Shown here in pieces: positions 26,182 to 35,264 of a DNA stretch of 64,000 nucleotides (the stretch's first letter is position 1; every line of letters starts with the position of its first letter). The position numbers and the translations under genes were made by a program. Source of the stretch: UBA6059 sp040219045 (GTDB lineage: Bacteria > Bacteroidota > Bacteroidia > Cytophagales > Cyclobacteriaceae). Under the pieces are notes generated by a model, which worked only from the letters and a program-made list of their open reading frames with translations, had not been told where the DNA came from and did no database searches. Where the stretch lies: NCBI GenBank assembly GCA_965229505.1, contig OZ245881.1, forward strand, positions 620,001-684,000, written 5' to 3'.

Positions 26182-26802
26182 TCAAAAAACCCTTGCAAAT
26201 CCTACACCAAGAGAGACATATGACAAATCTGCATCCACCTTTACACTATTGAAGCTAATCTCCCTACTAAGATAATGGTACCTCACAGACGGCAAAACTG
26301 TCCATCGCTCACCCAGCGCAAACGCCAAACCAGCTTCTAATTGCCATCCAAAACCATGACCAGAGTCCGCTATAATATCACCCTCGTCATTTTCCACCTC
26401 GATATGATCATGCAGTGCACCTGCTCTTGCCAAAATGCTGGTTCTGCTATCCTTTAGTGGATATAAAAACTGTAAGCCGTAGGTGTATCCGGTTTCTTCA
26501 AAGTTGCCTGAAGTCCCGGCAAAAGAATCTTTTGATGAGAACAAATTCCAACCCCATCCCCCGTAAACACTCATATACTCTGCAAACCGATACCTAAGGA
26601 GCACATCAAACCCAAAACCCAAGTCAATATCGGCATCACCTAGATTCTGCGTGGCATAATGCACGCCGGGACGAAGCTCAATGCTCCATCGATCCTGGGC
26701 AACCGCCTGACTTGAACTAATGAAAACTCCAATACCAATGATAGCCAGAGCAATGATGCGCTTCCAGCTCAACAACACCGAAGATTGTCTTTCTACATTC
26801 AT
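26182..26802 (-). CDS. Outer-membrane beta-barrel protein
   Basis: 206 residues with a hydrophobic N-terminal signal (IALAIIGIGVFISSSQAVAQ) and a barrel of alternating strands: WSIELRPGVHYA, DLGFGFDVLLRYRF, YMSVYGGWGWNLF, EAGLAFALGERWTVLPSVRYHYL. It ends in GVGFARVF with a terminal Phe, as usual for outer-membrane barrels recognised by the BAM machinery. About 16-18 residues precede the hydrophobic core, slightly long for a signal peptide; a later start cannot be excluded. First gene of a likely two-gene unit with 25072-26169. Confidence 0.8.
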   Translation of the reverse strand: MNVERQSSVLLSWKRIIALAIIGIGVFISSSQAVAQDRWSIELRPGVHYATQNLGDADIDLGFGFDVLLRYRFAEYMSVYGGWGWNLFSSKDSFAGTSGNFEETGYTYGLQFLYPLKDSRTSILARAGALHDHIEVENDEGDIIADSGHGFGWQLEAGLAFALGERWTVLPSVRYHYLSREISFNSVKVDADLSYVSLGVGFARVF

Positions 26803-26989
26803 GACTTTTTTTCTTTAAACTACTCTCTATCAATATCCTAAAACAGGATCGTTATCAGAGTTCCGGTATGACTGTTATCAATTGTACATCAAAAAAAATC
26901 GAAGCGATATCCACGATCTATGTGGACTACTAATACCTGCACGGACGATCTGGATGTCTTCAAGTCCTGAGCAAAACGTTACGCAAGAG

Positions 26990-27022
26990 TTTGTCTTACC
27001 TCGTCTCGTTGGCCTACATTTG
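26990..27022 (+). promoter_or_regulatory. Bacteroidota housekeeping promoter (TTTG-N21-TAnnTTTG)
   Basis: TTTG at 26990-26993, 21 bases, then TACATTTG at 27015-27022. This is an exact match to the Bacteroidota sigma-ABfr consensus in sequence and spacing. It ends 19 bases before the ATG at 27042 and argues against the upstream in-frame start at 26991. Confidence 0.75.
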
Positions 27023-27041
27023 CGGTAGCAAAAAAAGAGTC

Positions 27042-27494
27042 ATGAGAAACATATTAATTATTGCGTTAGCCTTATTCATAGTGTCATGTGGTGATGATGA
27101 TGGGCCACCCAACTTTGACGGGACTAATGAAGAGCAAATCCAGCAGTATATCGCCGATAACAATCTGGATGCAACGCGCACAAGCTCAGGCCTGTACTAT
27201 GTCATTTTGAATGAGGGAACGGGCAACCGACCATCTGCGACTGACAATGTAAGGGTCGCCTATAAGGGATACTTCACCAACGGCAATGTTTTTGATGAGA
27301 GTGATTCTAATGGCATTTCATTCCCTCTCAACGGGGTGATTCCCGGATGGACCGAAGGCATCCAACTCTTCAAAGAAGGCGGCAATGGCATCCTTCTTAT
27401 CCCCTCTGACCTGGGCTATGGTGATCGAGGAACTAATGGCATCCCAGGCGGTACTGTTTTGATCTTTGATGTCAACCTTATCAGAATCAACTGA
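27042..27494 (+). CDS. FKBP-type peptidyl-prolyl cis-trans isomerase, lipoprotein
   Basis: The ATG at 27042 opens a lipoprotein signal (FIVSCGDDDG), giving 150 residues. The FKBP domain follows: VRVAYKGYFTNGNVFDES, GVIPGWTEGIQLFKEGG, LLIPSDLGYGDRG, and the terminal TVLIFDVNLIRI. The residues lining the FK506 pocket (YxG, FD, VIPGW, Y) are present. It speeds proline isomerisation during folding of envelope proteins. The gene is preceded by a textbook promoter and followed by a hairpin shared with the convergent 27568 gene. Confidence 0.93.
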   Translation: MRNILIIALALFIVSCGDDDGPPNFDGTNEEQIQQYIADNNLDATRTSSGLYYVILNEGTGNRPSATDNVRVAYKGYFTNGNVFDESDSNGISFPLNGVIPGWTEGIQLFKEGGNGILLIPSDLGYGDRGTNGIPGGTVLIFDVNLIRIN

Positions 27495-27518
27495 TTTAAT
27501 AGAACCATCGAGCAATAA

Positions 27519-27551
27519 GGAGGTGTTCTGAATGAGATTTAAGACACCTCC
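27519..27551. terminator. Bidirectional terminator hairpin
   Basis: GGAGGTGT (27519-27526) pairs with ACACCTCC (27544-27551), a perfect 8-base stem between the convergent 27042 and 27568 genes. Confidence 0.65.
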
Positions 27552-27567
27552 CTGGTCTGCGACCTAA

Positions 27568-27903
27568 TTACTCCTTCCCCCCTCTTCTTGGACGGTTCTT
27601 TTTCATCTCCACGAATTTCACCTTCTGGCCCTCTGTCAATGTGGCCTCTAGCTCTGCTTGCATCTGGTTCATGACTTCCTTTCCTTCTTCTCTATTCCCA
27701 CGAGCAGACTTCATCTCATCTTCGTACTTCTCATGGATCGCTTCCCATTGAGCCACCTGACTGTCTGTAAGGTCGAGGTTCTCTGTGGCCTGCGCTATCA
27801 TCTCTGCCGGATCTGGAGGTGTAGGCCTGCCACCACCACCGCGCTGAGCATAGGCCCCAAGTGATACAATAGTCATGCATGCCATTACAATTAGCTTTTT
27901 CAT
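27568..27903 (-). CDS. Spy/CpxP-like periplasmic protein
   Basis: 111 residues: signal peptide (cleavage after AYAQ), a Gly/Pro-rich linker, then an acidic-basic helical region with two LTxxQ-like motifs (LDLTDSQVAQW and LTEGQKVKF) and a basic tail (RPRRGGKE). LTxxQ helices are the mark of Spy/CpxP chaperone or stress-sensing proteins in the periplasm. The small size fits one helical hairpin. It appears monocistronic. Confidence 0.75.
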   Translation of the reverse strand: MKKLIVMACMTIVSLGAYAQRGGGGRPTPPDPAEMIAQATENLDLTDSQVAQWEAIHEKYEDEMKSARGNREEGKEVMNQMQAELEATLTEGQKVKFVEMKKNRPRRGGKE

Positions 27904-28013
27904 CTTTCTATTTTTTAAAGTTTTGCTTTGCTCTTTAGAAGTGAAAAAGCTGGCGATCCTTCGGCCGAAGTGTTAAAGAATGTTAAAACGTAGTACGACC
28001 TGATCTTTGAAGA

Positions 28014-29144
28014 TCAATTCATGTAATACTCAGGCTTTTCGGTAGTTGCGCCGGGTACCTTCTGACAGTCATCAGGGAAAAAGTAGTTGTATTTGCGCGT
28101 CACCGTAGTGGGTGATATGGTAAGTACTTCATGGGTAACACCGGCTGCCCAAAAGTATCCGAGAATGGGCTCGTCACGATCATCCGCATAGGTCAGATTA
28201 CTCTTCTCACCATAGGGTGGCGGGTCAAATATCGAGCCTTGATTGGTGAGCTGCGCATTAAGTGCTTCGTAAAAATCATACACATCACTGGCTATCCTGT
28301 ACTGATAAAGGTCGAGGTGATAGACCGACTCGGTGCGCATGTCGATGATGGGGATGTTCGCGACGATAAGACTATTTTCCGATAGGCTCTCCAGGGTGGT
28401 GGCCGAGGTATTGATCAGGGACTGGCCATACTCCACGACCCAGCACTCCTCACAGCACAGCGGTATGCAGACGCGAGGGTCACTGCAGTCATGGTAATCG
28501 CAGTACAGCTCAGGGTTGGAAGATATCCTGAAGGTGCCGCGGTGACGCCAGGTTAGATAAGCCTCCTCATCAGGCATTCCAGCCTGGTCAAGTACGGCAC
28601 GTACAATCCATTTGTCATCCGGTAGTGGCGTGCCGCTCTCGCTGAGGGTCTCCTCGATCACATAGGTCGCATTAAGCTCTCCTATCGGAATGGAAGGCCT
28701 GAGCAGCTGCGGTGTAGAGATTACAGAGGTGCCATCAGCTAACTCCACATGTAGTGTGTATGTTCTTCCTACCTGTCCTTGAAAACCGTCGGAGGAGACA
28801 TAGCGATAGTTGCTTGCCAAATCCAGGTCATTGGGGCCCAGGTCTCGCTCCAGATCATTGCAAAAGCTGGTCTGTAGGCCATCCGAAACCAAGGCAAAAT
28901 TTTTCCGATCACCCAGATCATCAGTCACATAAACGATCGCATCACGCACTGCGAATGGTTGCGCATCACCATCGCCAAAACCTTGCGAGCGGAACACCCT
29001 GATTTCCTGTGGCCCGGGCAAGCTGGTCACTGCACCATTTACGATAAGCTTGTTTTGTCCATCTTCGGGAAGGTCAAATTCGAACACATCCACGCACGAA
29101 CCGAGAAAGAAAAGGGTAACCAGGAAGGTAATGGATTTTGGCAT
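28014..29144 (-). CDS. DUF4249 family lipoprotein
   Basis: 376 residues with lipobox FLGSC (Cys17). The first mature block FEFDLPEDGQNKLIVNGAVT and later DAIVYVTDD are the Ig-like opening typical of DUF4249, and the C terminus includes GYFWAAGVT. Six closely spaced Cys residues in the middle (YCDYHDCSDPRVCIPLCCEEC) suggest disulfides or a metal site. DUF4249 proteins usually sit directly behind a TonB-dependent receptor as its surface partner; no receptor gene is next to this one, so it is an orphan here. Confidence 0.85.
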   Translation of the reverse strand: MPKSITFLVTLFFLGSCVDVFEFDLPEDGQNKLIVNGAVTSLPGPQEIRVFRSQGFGDGDAQPFAVRDAIVYVTDDLGDRKNFALVSDGLQTSFCNDLERDLGPNDLDLASNYRYVSSDGFQGQVGRTYTLHVELADGTSVISTPQLLRPSIPIGELNATYVIEETLSESGTPLPDDKWIVRAVLDQAGMPDEEAYLTWRHRGTFRISSNPELYCDYHDCSDPRVCIPLCCEECWVVEYGQSLINTSATTLESLSENSLIVANIPIIDMRTESVYHLDLYQYRIASDVYDFYEALNAQLTNQGSIFDPPPYGEKSNLTYADDRDEPILGYFWAAGVTHEVLTISPTTVTRKYNYFFPDDCQKVPGATTEKPEYYMN

Positions 29145-29284
29145 ATGCTAGAGACAGTTCACTCCAATATTTCCCTTACAAAAGGGAGGCTATTCATCAC
29201 CAATTTTACGTGAGCAATTTCAATACTCGTTGTGCTGAGGTTCCCTCAACTATCCCTTCAAAAGAGGATTTACTGATCAATGCG

Positions 29285-29845
29285 CTAGTTGTTGCGCATA
29301 CCCTTAAAAACCCGGCTATCCTCCGGCGAATAAATGGATCCGTACAAAGTGATTTGTTGGCCCCAGTTACCACTAATCCTCACCTCTACCTGTGTTGGAG
29401 ATTGGATGAGTAAGGTCATTCTCGCAAATCCACCCGTACCACGTACATTGGCTTGGAGCGTTACGCCCTGTCCTGCTTTCTTAGGCTCAGTCACCTTGTA
29501 GCTATCGTATTTTCCATCGAGGGTAACTCCACCCACGCCATTCCACCCCACAATACCGTTGAAGGATAACTGTACCGTACCATTCTCCCCAACGCAGCTC
29601 ACAAAGTTGAGATTGGAATTAAGGTTATTGGCCATTCGGCCTTTATCTGCTTTCAGCTGATTGCCCTCCAGCACCCAGGTCTTATTTCTGATCAGTTCAT
29701 TGAGAGGCTCCATTCGCATGGCCTGCTCTTCGAGCTTCGCTTCCTTACGAGCTGCCTTTTCCGCCTTCTTGTCTTCTTTAGACTGTGCCATGCCCACTGT
29801 AGATAGTAGGAGCAAAAAGAATAGGGCAATATTGATCTTTTTCAT
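29285..29845 (-). CDS. DUF4251 family exported protein
   Basis: 186 residues with a signal peptide (cleavage near GMAQS), a Lys/Glu/Ala-rich helical stretch (KEDKKAEKAARKEAKLEEQA), then the DUF4251 beta domain: LNFVSCVGENGTVQLSFNG, GGVTLDGKYDSYKV, ending SPEDSRVFKG. The function of the family is unknown. It precedes the DUF4249 gene on the same strand with a 140-base gap that holds no obvious signal. Confidence 0.85.
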   Translation of the reverse strand: MKKINIALFFLLLLSTVGMAQSKEDKKAEKAARKEAKLEEQAMRMEPLNELIRNKTWVLEGNQLKADKGRMANNLNSNLNFVSCVGENGTVQLSFNGIVGWNGVGGVTLDGKYDSYKVTEPKKAGQGVTLQANVRGTGGFARMTLLIQSPTQVEVRISGNWGQQITLYGSIYSPEDSRVFKGMRNN

Positions 29846-30006
29846 AGTATTTAGCTTATGTCCAAAACAAATCTAGTCAATAGGTTCGTTTTAAAACCAC
29901 CCAAGAGTAGATCGGCGTGTTCATCAGTGAGTTTGCTTTCGAGCGCTGCATAGTTGCTAGCTATTCGACTATATTCACTCTGTGATAAAATGATAAGTCA
30001 ATAATC

Positions 30007-30900
30007 ATGATAATAGCCAAACGACTACCCATACGCATCGTACTGCAGAAGTCCCTGCCCAGTATTCTGGCGGTAACGATCTACGCGTCGGTGGTCTATG
30101 CCTTGACATTGTATCTCGACATCCCCAATATCTCCATCAGCATACCTGCTTTTATGGGCACGAGTATCACCTTGCTACTCTCATTCAAGCTCAATCAGTC
30201 CTATGATCGATGGTGGGAAGGCCGCAAAATATGGGGTGCGATCGTCAATGACTCCAGATCGCTGGTTGTTCAAGCCAGACAATTTATCAAAGACAGTCCA
30301 GCCTCAAGTGAGCTGATCAAAAAGATCGCCTACCGGCAAATAGGATGGTGCCATGTATTGGCGCGAGCGCTCAGACGACTTGATCAGAAAACTATACTCG
30401 GGGAATATATCAGTGCTGATGAAAAGCACGTAATTGATCAACAAACCAATCTGCCTTTGGCATTGCTCGATCAACATGGTAATGATATCAGAAAGCTCCA
30501 TGAAGACCATCTGATCAACGACTACCAACAGGTTCAACTCGATCAGACGATCGTCAGATTGACAACCTCGATGGGACAAGCAGAGCGCATAAAAAATACG
30601 GTCTTCCCTCCTGCCTATGCCTATATGATCAATGTCTTCATGTATCTATTCCTGGCCTTGTTCGCTTTGTCGGTCGCTGAGACGATTGGCATTTGGCAAG
30701 TCGTGCTTTCTACCTTGATTTCCATACCTTTCATACTGCTAATGAGGACTGCCTATGTGCTTCAGGATCCCTTTGAAAATGAACCTTCGGACACACCCAT
30801 GACGGCTATCTCCAATACGATTGAACGAAACTTAAAAGAGCTGCTCGGGGAAGTCGTTGAAGACCAGAACACCTCTGCCAACAAATACTATATCATGTGA
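30007..30900 (+). CDS. Bestrophin family ion channel
   Basis: 297 residues. The N-terminal part has two transmembrane helices and the family signature FKLNQSYDRWWEGRKIWGAIVN, here shown only by its core SYDRWWEGRK. Two more hydrophobic helices (YMINVFMYLFLALFALSVAE and WQVVLSTLISIPFILLM) and the DPFENEPSDTPM acidic stretch complete the bestrophin plan. Bacterial homologues form pentameric channels for anions or cations in the inner membrane. It is convergent with the 30904 gene, with three bases between stops. Confidence 0.92.
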   Translation: MIIAKRLPIRIVLQKSLPSILAVTIYASVVYALTLYLDIPNISISIPAFMGTSITLLLSFKLNQSYDRWWEGRKIWGAIVNDSRSLVVQARQFIKDSPASSELIKKIAYRQIGWCHVLARALRRLDQKTILGEYISADEKHVIDQQTNLPLALLDQHGNDIRKLHEDHLINDYQQVQLDQTIVRLTTSMGQAERIKNTVFPPAYAYMINVFMYLFLALFALSVAETIGIWQVVLSTLISIPFILLMRTAYVLQDPFENEPSDTPMTAISNTIERNLKELLGEVVEDQNTSANKYYIM

Positions 30901-30903
30901 GGT

Positions 30904-31512
30904 TTAGTTGAGCTTAAGGACCACACCTCCACCGGCCTCTCCCTGAATAAAAGCTGTAGACGCTCCGGCGTTGACACCACAGCCACCTGTACCGCACCAC
31001 AGACCGCCACCGCCATATTGGAATGGCATGAGCATACGCATATGGATTCTAATCCCAAGTTTTTCGGTAGGGAATATCTTTACCCCTCCTGCAAGTGTAG
31101 CGGAGAATTTCAACTCATCAGAATAATCATCCGTTTTTGGAGCAAAATTAGTCGCACCCAAAGTAAATGTTCCAAAAGGTACTACTGTACCATCGCCCCC
31201 TTCTTTAGTCGCTCCAAGCTGGAAATATTCAGTAGCGACATCCCACAGATATTCTTCCCTCTGACCAAACTCCTGATATAAACCTCGAGAGTCCTGCCTC
31301 AACCAAAATGCTGATATTTTGATAGGTAAATCATCATTGCCTACCTCTAAGGTAACTCCGTATGCCGGGGCGGACTCAATCCTGAAATCTCCCCGCACAC
31401 CTTTGAGCTTACCACCAAACTGGTAGCCATAGGTTGGAGTTATCTCTATGCTCTGAGCGCGGAGACCCAGTGAAAAAAAAGTGATCGATAGTACTACGAG
31501 GAATCTTTTCAT
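30904..31512 (-). CDS. Outer-membrane beta-barrel protein
   Basis: 202 residues with a signal peptide (LSITFFSLGLRAQS) and barrel-type strands: IEITPTYGYQFGG, DFRIESAPAYGVTLEVG, KISAFWLRQDSRGLYQ, LGIRIHMRMLMPF. A glycine-rich loop (YGGGGLWCGTGGCGVNAG) holds two Cys. The protein ends AGGGVVLKLN. The fold is clear in outline, but function cannot be given. Stop codon is three bases from that of bestrophin. Confidence 0.75.
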   Translation of the reverse strand: MKRFLVVLSITFFSLGLRAQSIEITPTYGYQFGGKLKGVRGDFRIESAPAYGVTLEVGNDDLPIKISAFWLRQDSRGLYQEFGQREEYLWDVATEYFQLGATKEGGDGTVVPFGTFTLGATNFAPKTDDYSDELKFSATLAGGVKIFPTEKLGIRIHMRMLMPFQYGGGGLWCGTGGCGVNAGASTAFIQGEAGGGVVLKLN

Positions 31513-31577
31513 GTTTTTGATATTTGACGCGCAATTAAATCAATATATTTTTAGAATTGGCACATTGAAGCCTCAAA

Positions 31578-32671
31578 TCAATCCCCAAAGCAGATCCCCA
31601 CTCCTCTGGCCGTTTTCATAAGGTAGCTATCGAGGGATACAAAATTATAATCCTCAGTTGCCTCCTTCAGCGATACGTCGATGATATCATTATTCCGGTA
31701 GGCGACCATCTGACCAAACTTGCCCTCGATGGCCAGCTCCATGGCCTTCACGCCAAACTGGGTGGCGAGGATCCTGTCAAATGCTGTAGGCGACCCACCG
31801 CGCTGCAGATGCCCAAGCACCATCTCGCGAATGTCATGTGAACAGCCTGCTGCTTTGAGCTGAGCGCTGAGCTGGTAAGCCACACCTCCCAGTCTCAGGT
31901 TTTCATAGCCTACCTCATCGCTTTCCCGAGCGACGATCGTTCCATCCTTGGGCTTGGCCCCCTCAGCAATCACGATATTGGCAAGCCCTGCCCATGGTCA
32001 TATCTCTTCTCAATCTGCTCCATGATCACGTTGACATCATAGGGTATCTCAGGTATGAGACATATCTCTGCCCCGCCCGCCACAGCAGCATGCAGTGCAA
32101 TCCAACCGGCGTTGCGCCCCATCACCTCCATGATCATCAGCCGATGGTGGCTCTCCGCAGTGGTCACCAGCTTGTCCACTGCATCAGACGCGATCTCCAC
32201 GGCCGTCTGAAAGCCGAAGGTATAGTCTGTTGCCGATAGGTCATTGTCTATCGTCTTCGGTACCCCAATGATATTCAGACCCTTTTCGAATAGCGCCTGG
32301 CTGATCCGCTGGGAGCCATCTCCGCCGATGCTGATGACCGCCTCGAACCCCTGCGCCTTGAGCATCTGGATCATCTCATCCGAGCGATCTATTGATATCC
32401 AGCTGCCGTCGGCCTCCTTCACGGGCCAGTTGAATGGCCCGCCTTTGGTAGTGGTCTTGAGTATCGTGCCACCCTTGGCATGGATGCCGGCGATTGCTGC
32501 ATTGTCCAGCTTCACGATCTCCAGGGGGTCGCGTAGTACGCCATTATATGCCTCCTTACTACCGTAAACCTCCCATTCACCGGTCAGGTCGGCTCGTTTC
32601 ACTACCCCGCGAATCACTGCATTGAGACCCGGGCAATCCCCTCCTCCGGTAAGTATTAATGCTTTTTTCAT
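31578..32671 (-). pseudogene. pfkA: 6-phosphofructokinase, split by one-base frameshift
   Basis: The 5' part (32671 down to 31970) carries GGGDCPGLNAVIRG, the ATP-loop GGDGSQ, catalytic PKTIDNDL, and MEVMGRNAGW, then runs off frame at HGQGLPIS-stop. The 3' part (31973 down to 31578) continues with IAEGAKPKDGT, HLQRGG and FDRILATQFG. Adding one T to the minus-strand GGCTTGCC (near 31983) restores GFANIVIAEG and gives one protein of about 363 residues. Gly in GGDGS with Lys in PKTIDND is the mixed type seen in both ATP- and PPi-dependent enzymes. It may be a true inactivating indel or a sequencing error in a T run; all motifs are intact. Confidence 0.88.
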
Positions 32672-32887
32672 TTGCTGATTTTTCGTCTTGGACTAACGTC
32701 CTTTCTTACCAAATACTCGATGGCTTCAAGTTATTTAGTTAAGGCCTTAGCGATGCTGATGATCGTCACATTTTTTAAAAAATTACGATCTGGCTGAAGT
32801 CAAAACTAAGGGCAGAATGTTACAGCTCTGTTCCAGTTGAAAGATGTTGTACAACAAATTTCTTAAGTAATAATCGCAAACTTCCTC

Positions 32888-33307
32888 ATGAACTTAACAA
32901 GACCAATACTAAACCTGATGACTGTCCTGACCGGACTTATCACACTAATCGCCTGTGACAATGATGATGACACTCCCCCAGCACCGTCCATTGAGGGAAT
33001 ACTTTGGACTCAGGTCAGCTATGAATACGCAGACTGTGACTTTGAAGATAGTAATGGAGGAGAATCACTTGAGTGCAACGATCAGAATTGCAGAAGTGTG
33101 CTGTTCGAAAATGGCACATCTATTTACACTGAGGTGGAAAACGGGGTGACTAGCACATTTCAGGTTTCCTACACTCTTTCGGGGGATGACCGTTTTTCAG
33201 CGGGAGGATTAAGTGCAACCTATGAGATCGCAGGCGATATCCTTACCATTAGGAGTTTTGATGCAGGGGATGGATGTACCTTGATAGAAGTGTACGAGGG
33301 TTCATAG
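32888..33307 (+). CDS. Lipocalin-like lipoprotein
   Basis: 139 residues; the lipoprotein signal ends LITLIACDND. The mature part starts with an acidic linker and continues as short beta strands (GILWTQVSYEY, NCRSVLFENGTS, TYEIAGDILTIRSF), in the manner of the lipocalin-like domains of Bacteroidota lipoproteins. Four to five Cys residues suggest disulfides. It is divergent from pfkA with 216 bases between, and no partner is evident. Confidence 0.7.
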   Translation: MNLTRPILNLMTVLTGLITLIACDNDDDTPPAPSIEGILWTQVSYEYADCDFEDSNGGESLECNDQNCRSVLFENGTSIYTEVENGVTSTFQVSYTLSGDDRFSAGGLSATYEIAGDILTIRSFDAGDGCTLIEVYEGS

Positions 33308-33430
33308 AACTTTTCCAAACAGTAATACAAAAGGGAACACTCAAATAAGTCCGAAATTTCATATCCGAACGATCGGCATCTTTGTATTACTCATCTTTGA
33401 ACCGTTAACAATTTAAACGCTTCGAAGATA

Positions 33431-34057
33431 ATGACTGGACCAGATAAAAATACGATCTATCCCCTTGAAGGGTATGACCGCCTGTGCTTCCTAAAGAATG
33501 TGGTGAAGCATCCTCAAATCATCGTGGGAGACTATACCTATTATGATGACTTTGAAGACGTCCGCAACTTCGAGAAAAACGTGAAGTACCTCTTTGACTT
33601 TGTGGGTGACAAGCTCATCATCGGCAAATTCTGTATGATTGCCTCTGATGTCACCTTTATCATGAATGGAGCCAATCACCTTTCGAACGCCATATCAGCC
33701 TATCCCTTCGCAGTATTTGGACATGGGTGGGAGCATGCCATGGAAGGTAAAAGCTACCCATCCAAAGGGGATACCATCATCGGCAATGACGTATGGATCG
33801 GCTACAATGCCACGATCATGCCTGGTATCAATATTGGGGATGGTGCGATCATCGCCAGTAACGCAACCGTCACCAAGGATGTACCTCCTTATACCATCGT
33901 AGGCGGCAACCCTGCCAAGCAAATCAGGAAGAGGTTCAATGAAGAAAAAATTGCCCAACTATTACAACTGCACTGGTGGGACTGGCCTATCGAGCGAATT
34001 ACCAGAAATGTGCAACACCTCACAGGCGATCAACTAGAAGCTCTGGACCTATCGTAA
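33431..34057 (+). CDS. Vat-like xenobiotic acetyltransferase
   Basis: 208 residues forming a left-handed parallel beta-helix with hexapeptide repeats (IIGNDVWIGYNATIMPGINI, shown once). The family signature MNGANH contains the catalytic His83; the insert YPFAVFGHGWE and closing TIVGGNPAKQIRKRF and WWDWPIERI are as in streptogramin A acetyltransferases (Vat) and CatB-type enzymes. These use acetyl-CoA to modify streptogramin A or chloramphenicol. It is chromosomal with no mobile element next to it, so a native role is likely; drug specificity is not proven. Confidence 0.88.
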   Translation: MTGPDKNTIYPLEGYDRLCFLKNVVKHPQIIVGDYTYYDDFEDVRNFEKNVKYLFDFVGDKLIIGKFCMIASDVTFIMNGANHLSNAISAYPFAVFGHGWEHAMEGKSYPSKGDTIIGNDVWIGYNATIMPGINIGDGAIIASNATVTKDVPPYTIVGGNPAKQIRKRFNEEKIAQLLQLHWWDWPIERITRNVQHLTGDQLEALDLS

Positions 34058-34069
34058 AATCAATAAGGC

Positions 34070-35176
34070 ATGCCCTCCACATTCATATCACCCCGACTGA
34101 GCAGAAACCTCACCCGCTTAATTCCTTTTGCCCTTATCTGGTTACTCACAGGTTGGGTGTTTTTGTTGGTAGAAGCCGCGCCTACCCGAAATCAAAACCT
34201 GAATCCTGATGAAGCAATTACACTGACCCTGCCTGTTTTCATTTTCGCCAGTATTGCGGTAGCGGTGGTAGGATTGATCATCGGTGCGGTGGAATTGTTC
34301 CTGCTGGGAAAGCGCTTTACCGGATACAGTCTGATGAGCAAGATCGTCTACAAGCTGCTTATCTACCTCATCCTGTTGCTAGTCATCATCCTCATAAGCT
34401 ATCCCATTGCCGCCAGTATTGAGCTGGGTGTACCACTAACTGATGCTTCTGTATGGAATAAGCTGGGCCAATACCTGGTGAGCATCATTTTCTTGAGCAC
34501 AGTGGTACAACTCGCCTTCTCCCTCCTGCTCAGCCTGATCTATGCGGCCATCAGCGAAAACCTTGGTCACAATGTCCTGCTCAACTTTTTTACCGGTAGG
34601 TATCACCAACCCATCGTCGAGAAGCGCATCTTCATTTTTGTGGATATGAAGTCCTCCACGACAATCGCTGAAAAGCTGGGTCACCTGAAGTACTTCGAGT
34701 TACTCAAACAATACTATGGCGCTATGTCTGATGCAATCGTCGACCACCGTGGGGAGGTATATCAGTACATCGGTGATGAAGTGGTCATATCATGGACATA
34801 CGAAAGCGGCCTCCGGCGAGCCAACTGCATCCGGTGCTTCTTTGCAATTAAGCGAAGTATGGAGTCTCGGCGACATGATTTTCTACAGCGGTTTGGTGTA
34901 TATCCTGACTTCAAGGCAGGTCTGCATTTTGGTGAGGTCACGACGGGTGAGGTCGGTGCACTGAAAAAAGAGATCGTCTTTACAGGTGATGTGCTTAATA
35001 CGACGGCAAGAATTCAGGGGCTCTGCAAGGAGTATAATTCAGACCTGATCATTACCGGTGAGCTAAAGGATCAATTGGAAGACTTGGCAGACTTGCAAAT
35101 GAAGCCACTTGGTACAATCAACCTCGCAGGCAAGTCCGAGCAGAAAGAGCTATTTGCTGTCGATCTTCTTGCATAA
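34070..35176 (+). CDS. Class III adenylate/guanylate cyclase, membrane-bound
   Basis: 368 residues. Four transmembrane helices fill residues about 18-160. The cyclase domain runs from 186 to 360, with metal-binding Asp192 (FIFVDMKSST) and Asp236 (YIGDEVVISW), and the GLHFGEVTTGEVG and DVLNTTARIQ blocks. It should make cAMP or cGMP at the inner membrane face. It starts 12 bases after the Vat-like gene and is followed by a TolB/TPR regulator, a partner often fused to cyclases in other bacteria. Confidence 0.92.
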   Translation: MPSTFISPRLSRNLTRLIPFALIWLLTGWVFLLVEAAPTRNQNLNPDEAITLTLPVFIFASIAVAVVGLIIGAVELFLLGKRFTGYSLMSKIVYKLLIYLILLLVIILISYPIAASIELGVPLTDASVWNKLGQYLVSIIFLSTVVQLAFSLLLSLIYAAISENLGHNVLLNFFTGRYHQPIVEKRIFIFVDMKSSTTIAEKLGHLKYFELLKQYYGAMSDAIVDHRGEVYQYIGDEVVISWTYESGLRRANCIRCFFAIKRSMESRRHDFLQRFGVYPDFKAGLHFGEVTTGEVGALKKEIVFTGDVLNTTARIQGLCKEYNSDLIITGELKDQLEDLADLQMKPLGTINLAGKSEQKELFAVDLLA

Positions 35177-35264
35177 AACTATACGACTCAAAGCAAATAA
35201 TCAGATCATCCGCTCGGATTGATATTGCCAAATCGCTAATTTAGGAGATGATCACCCCAATGAT

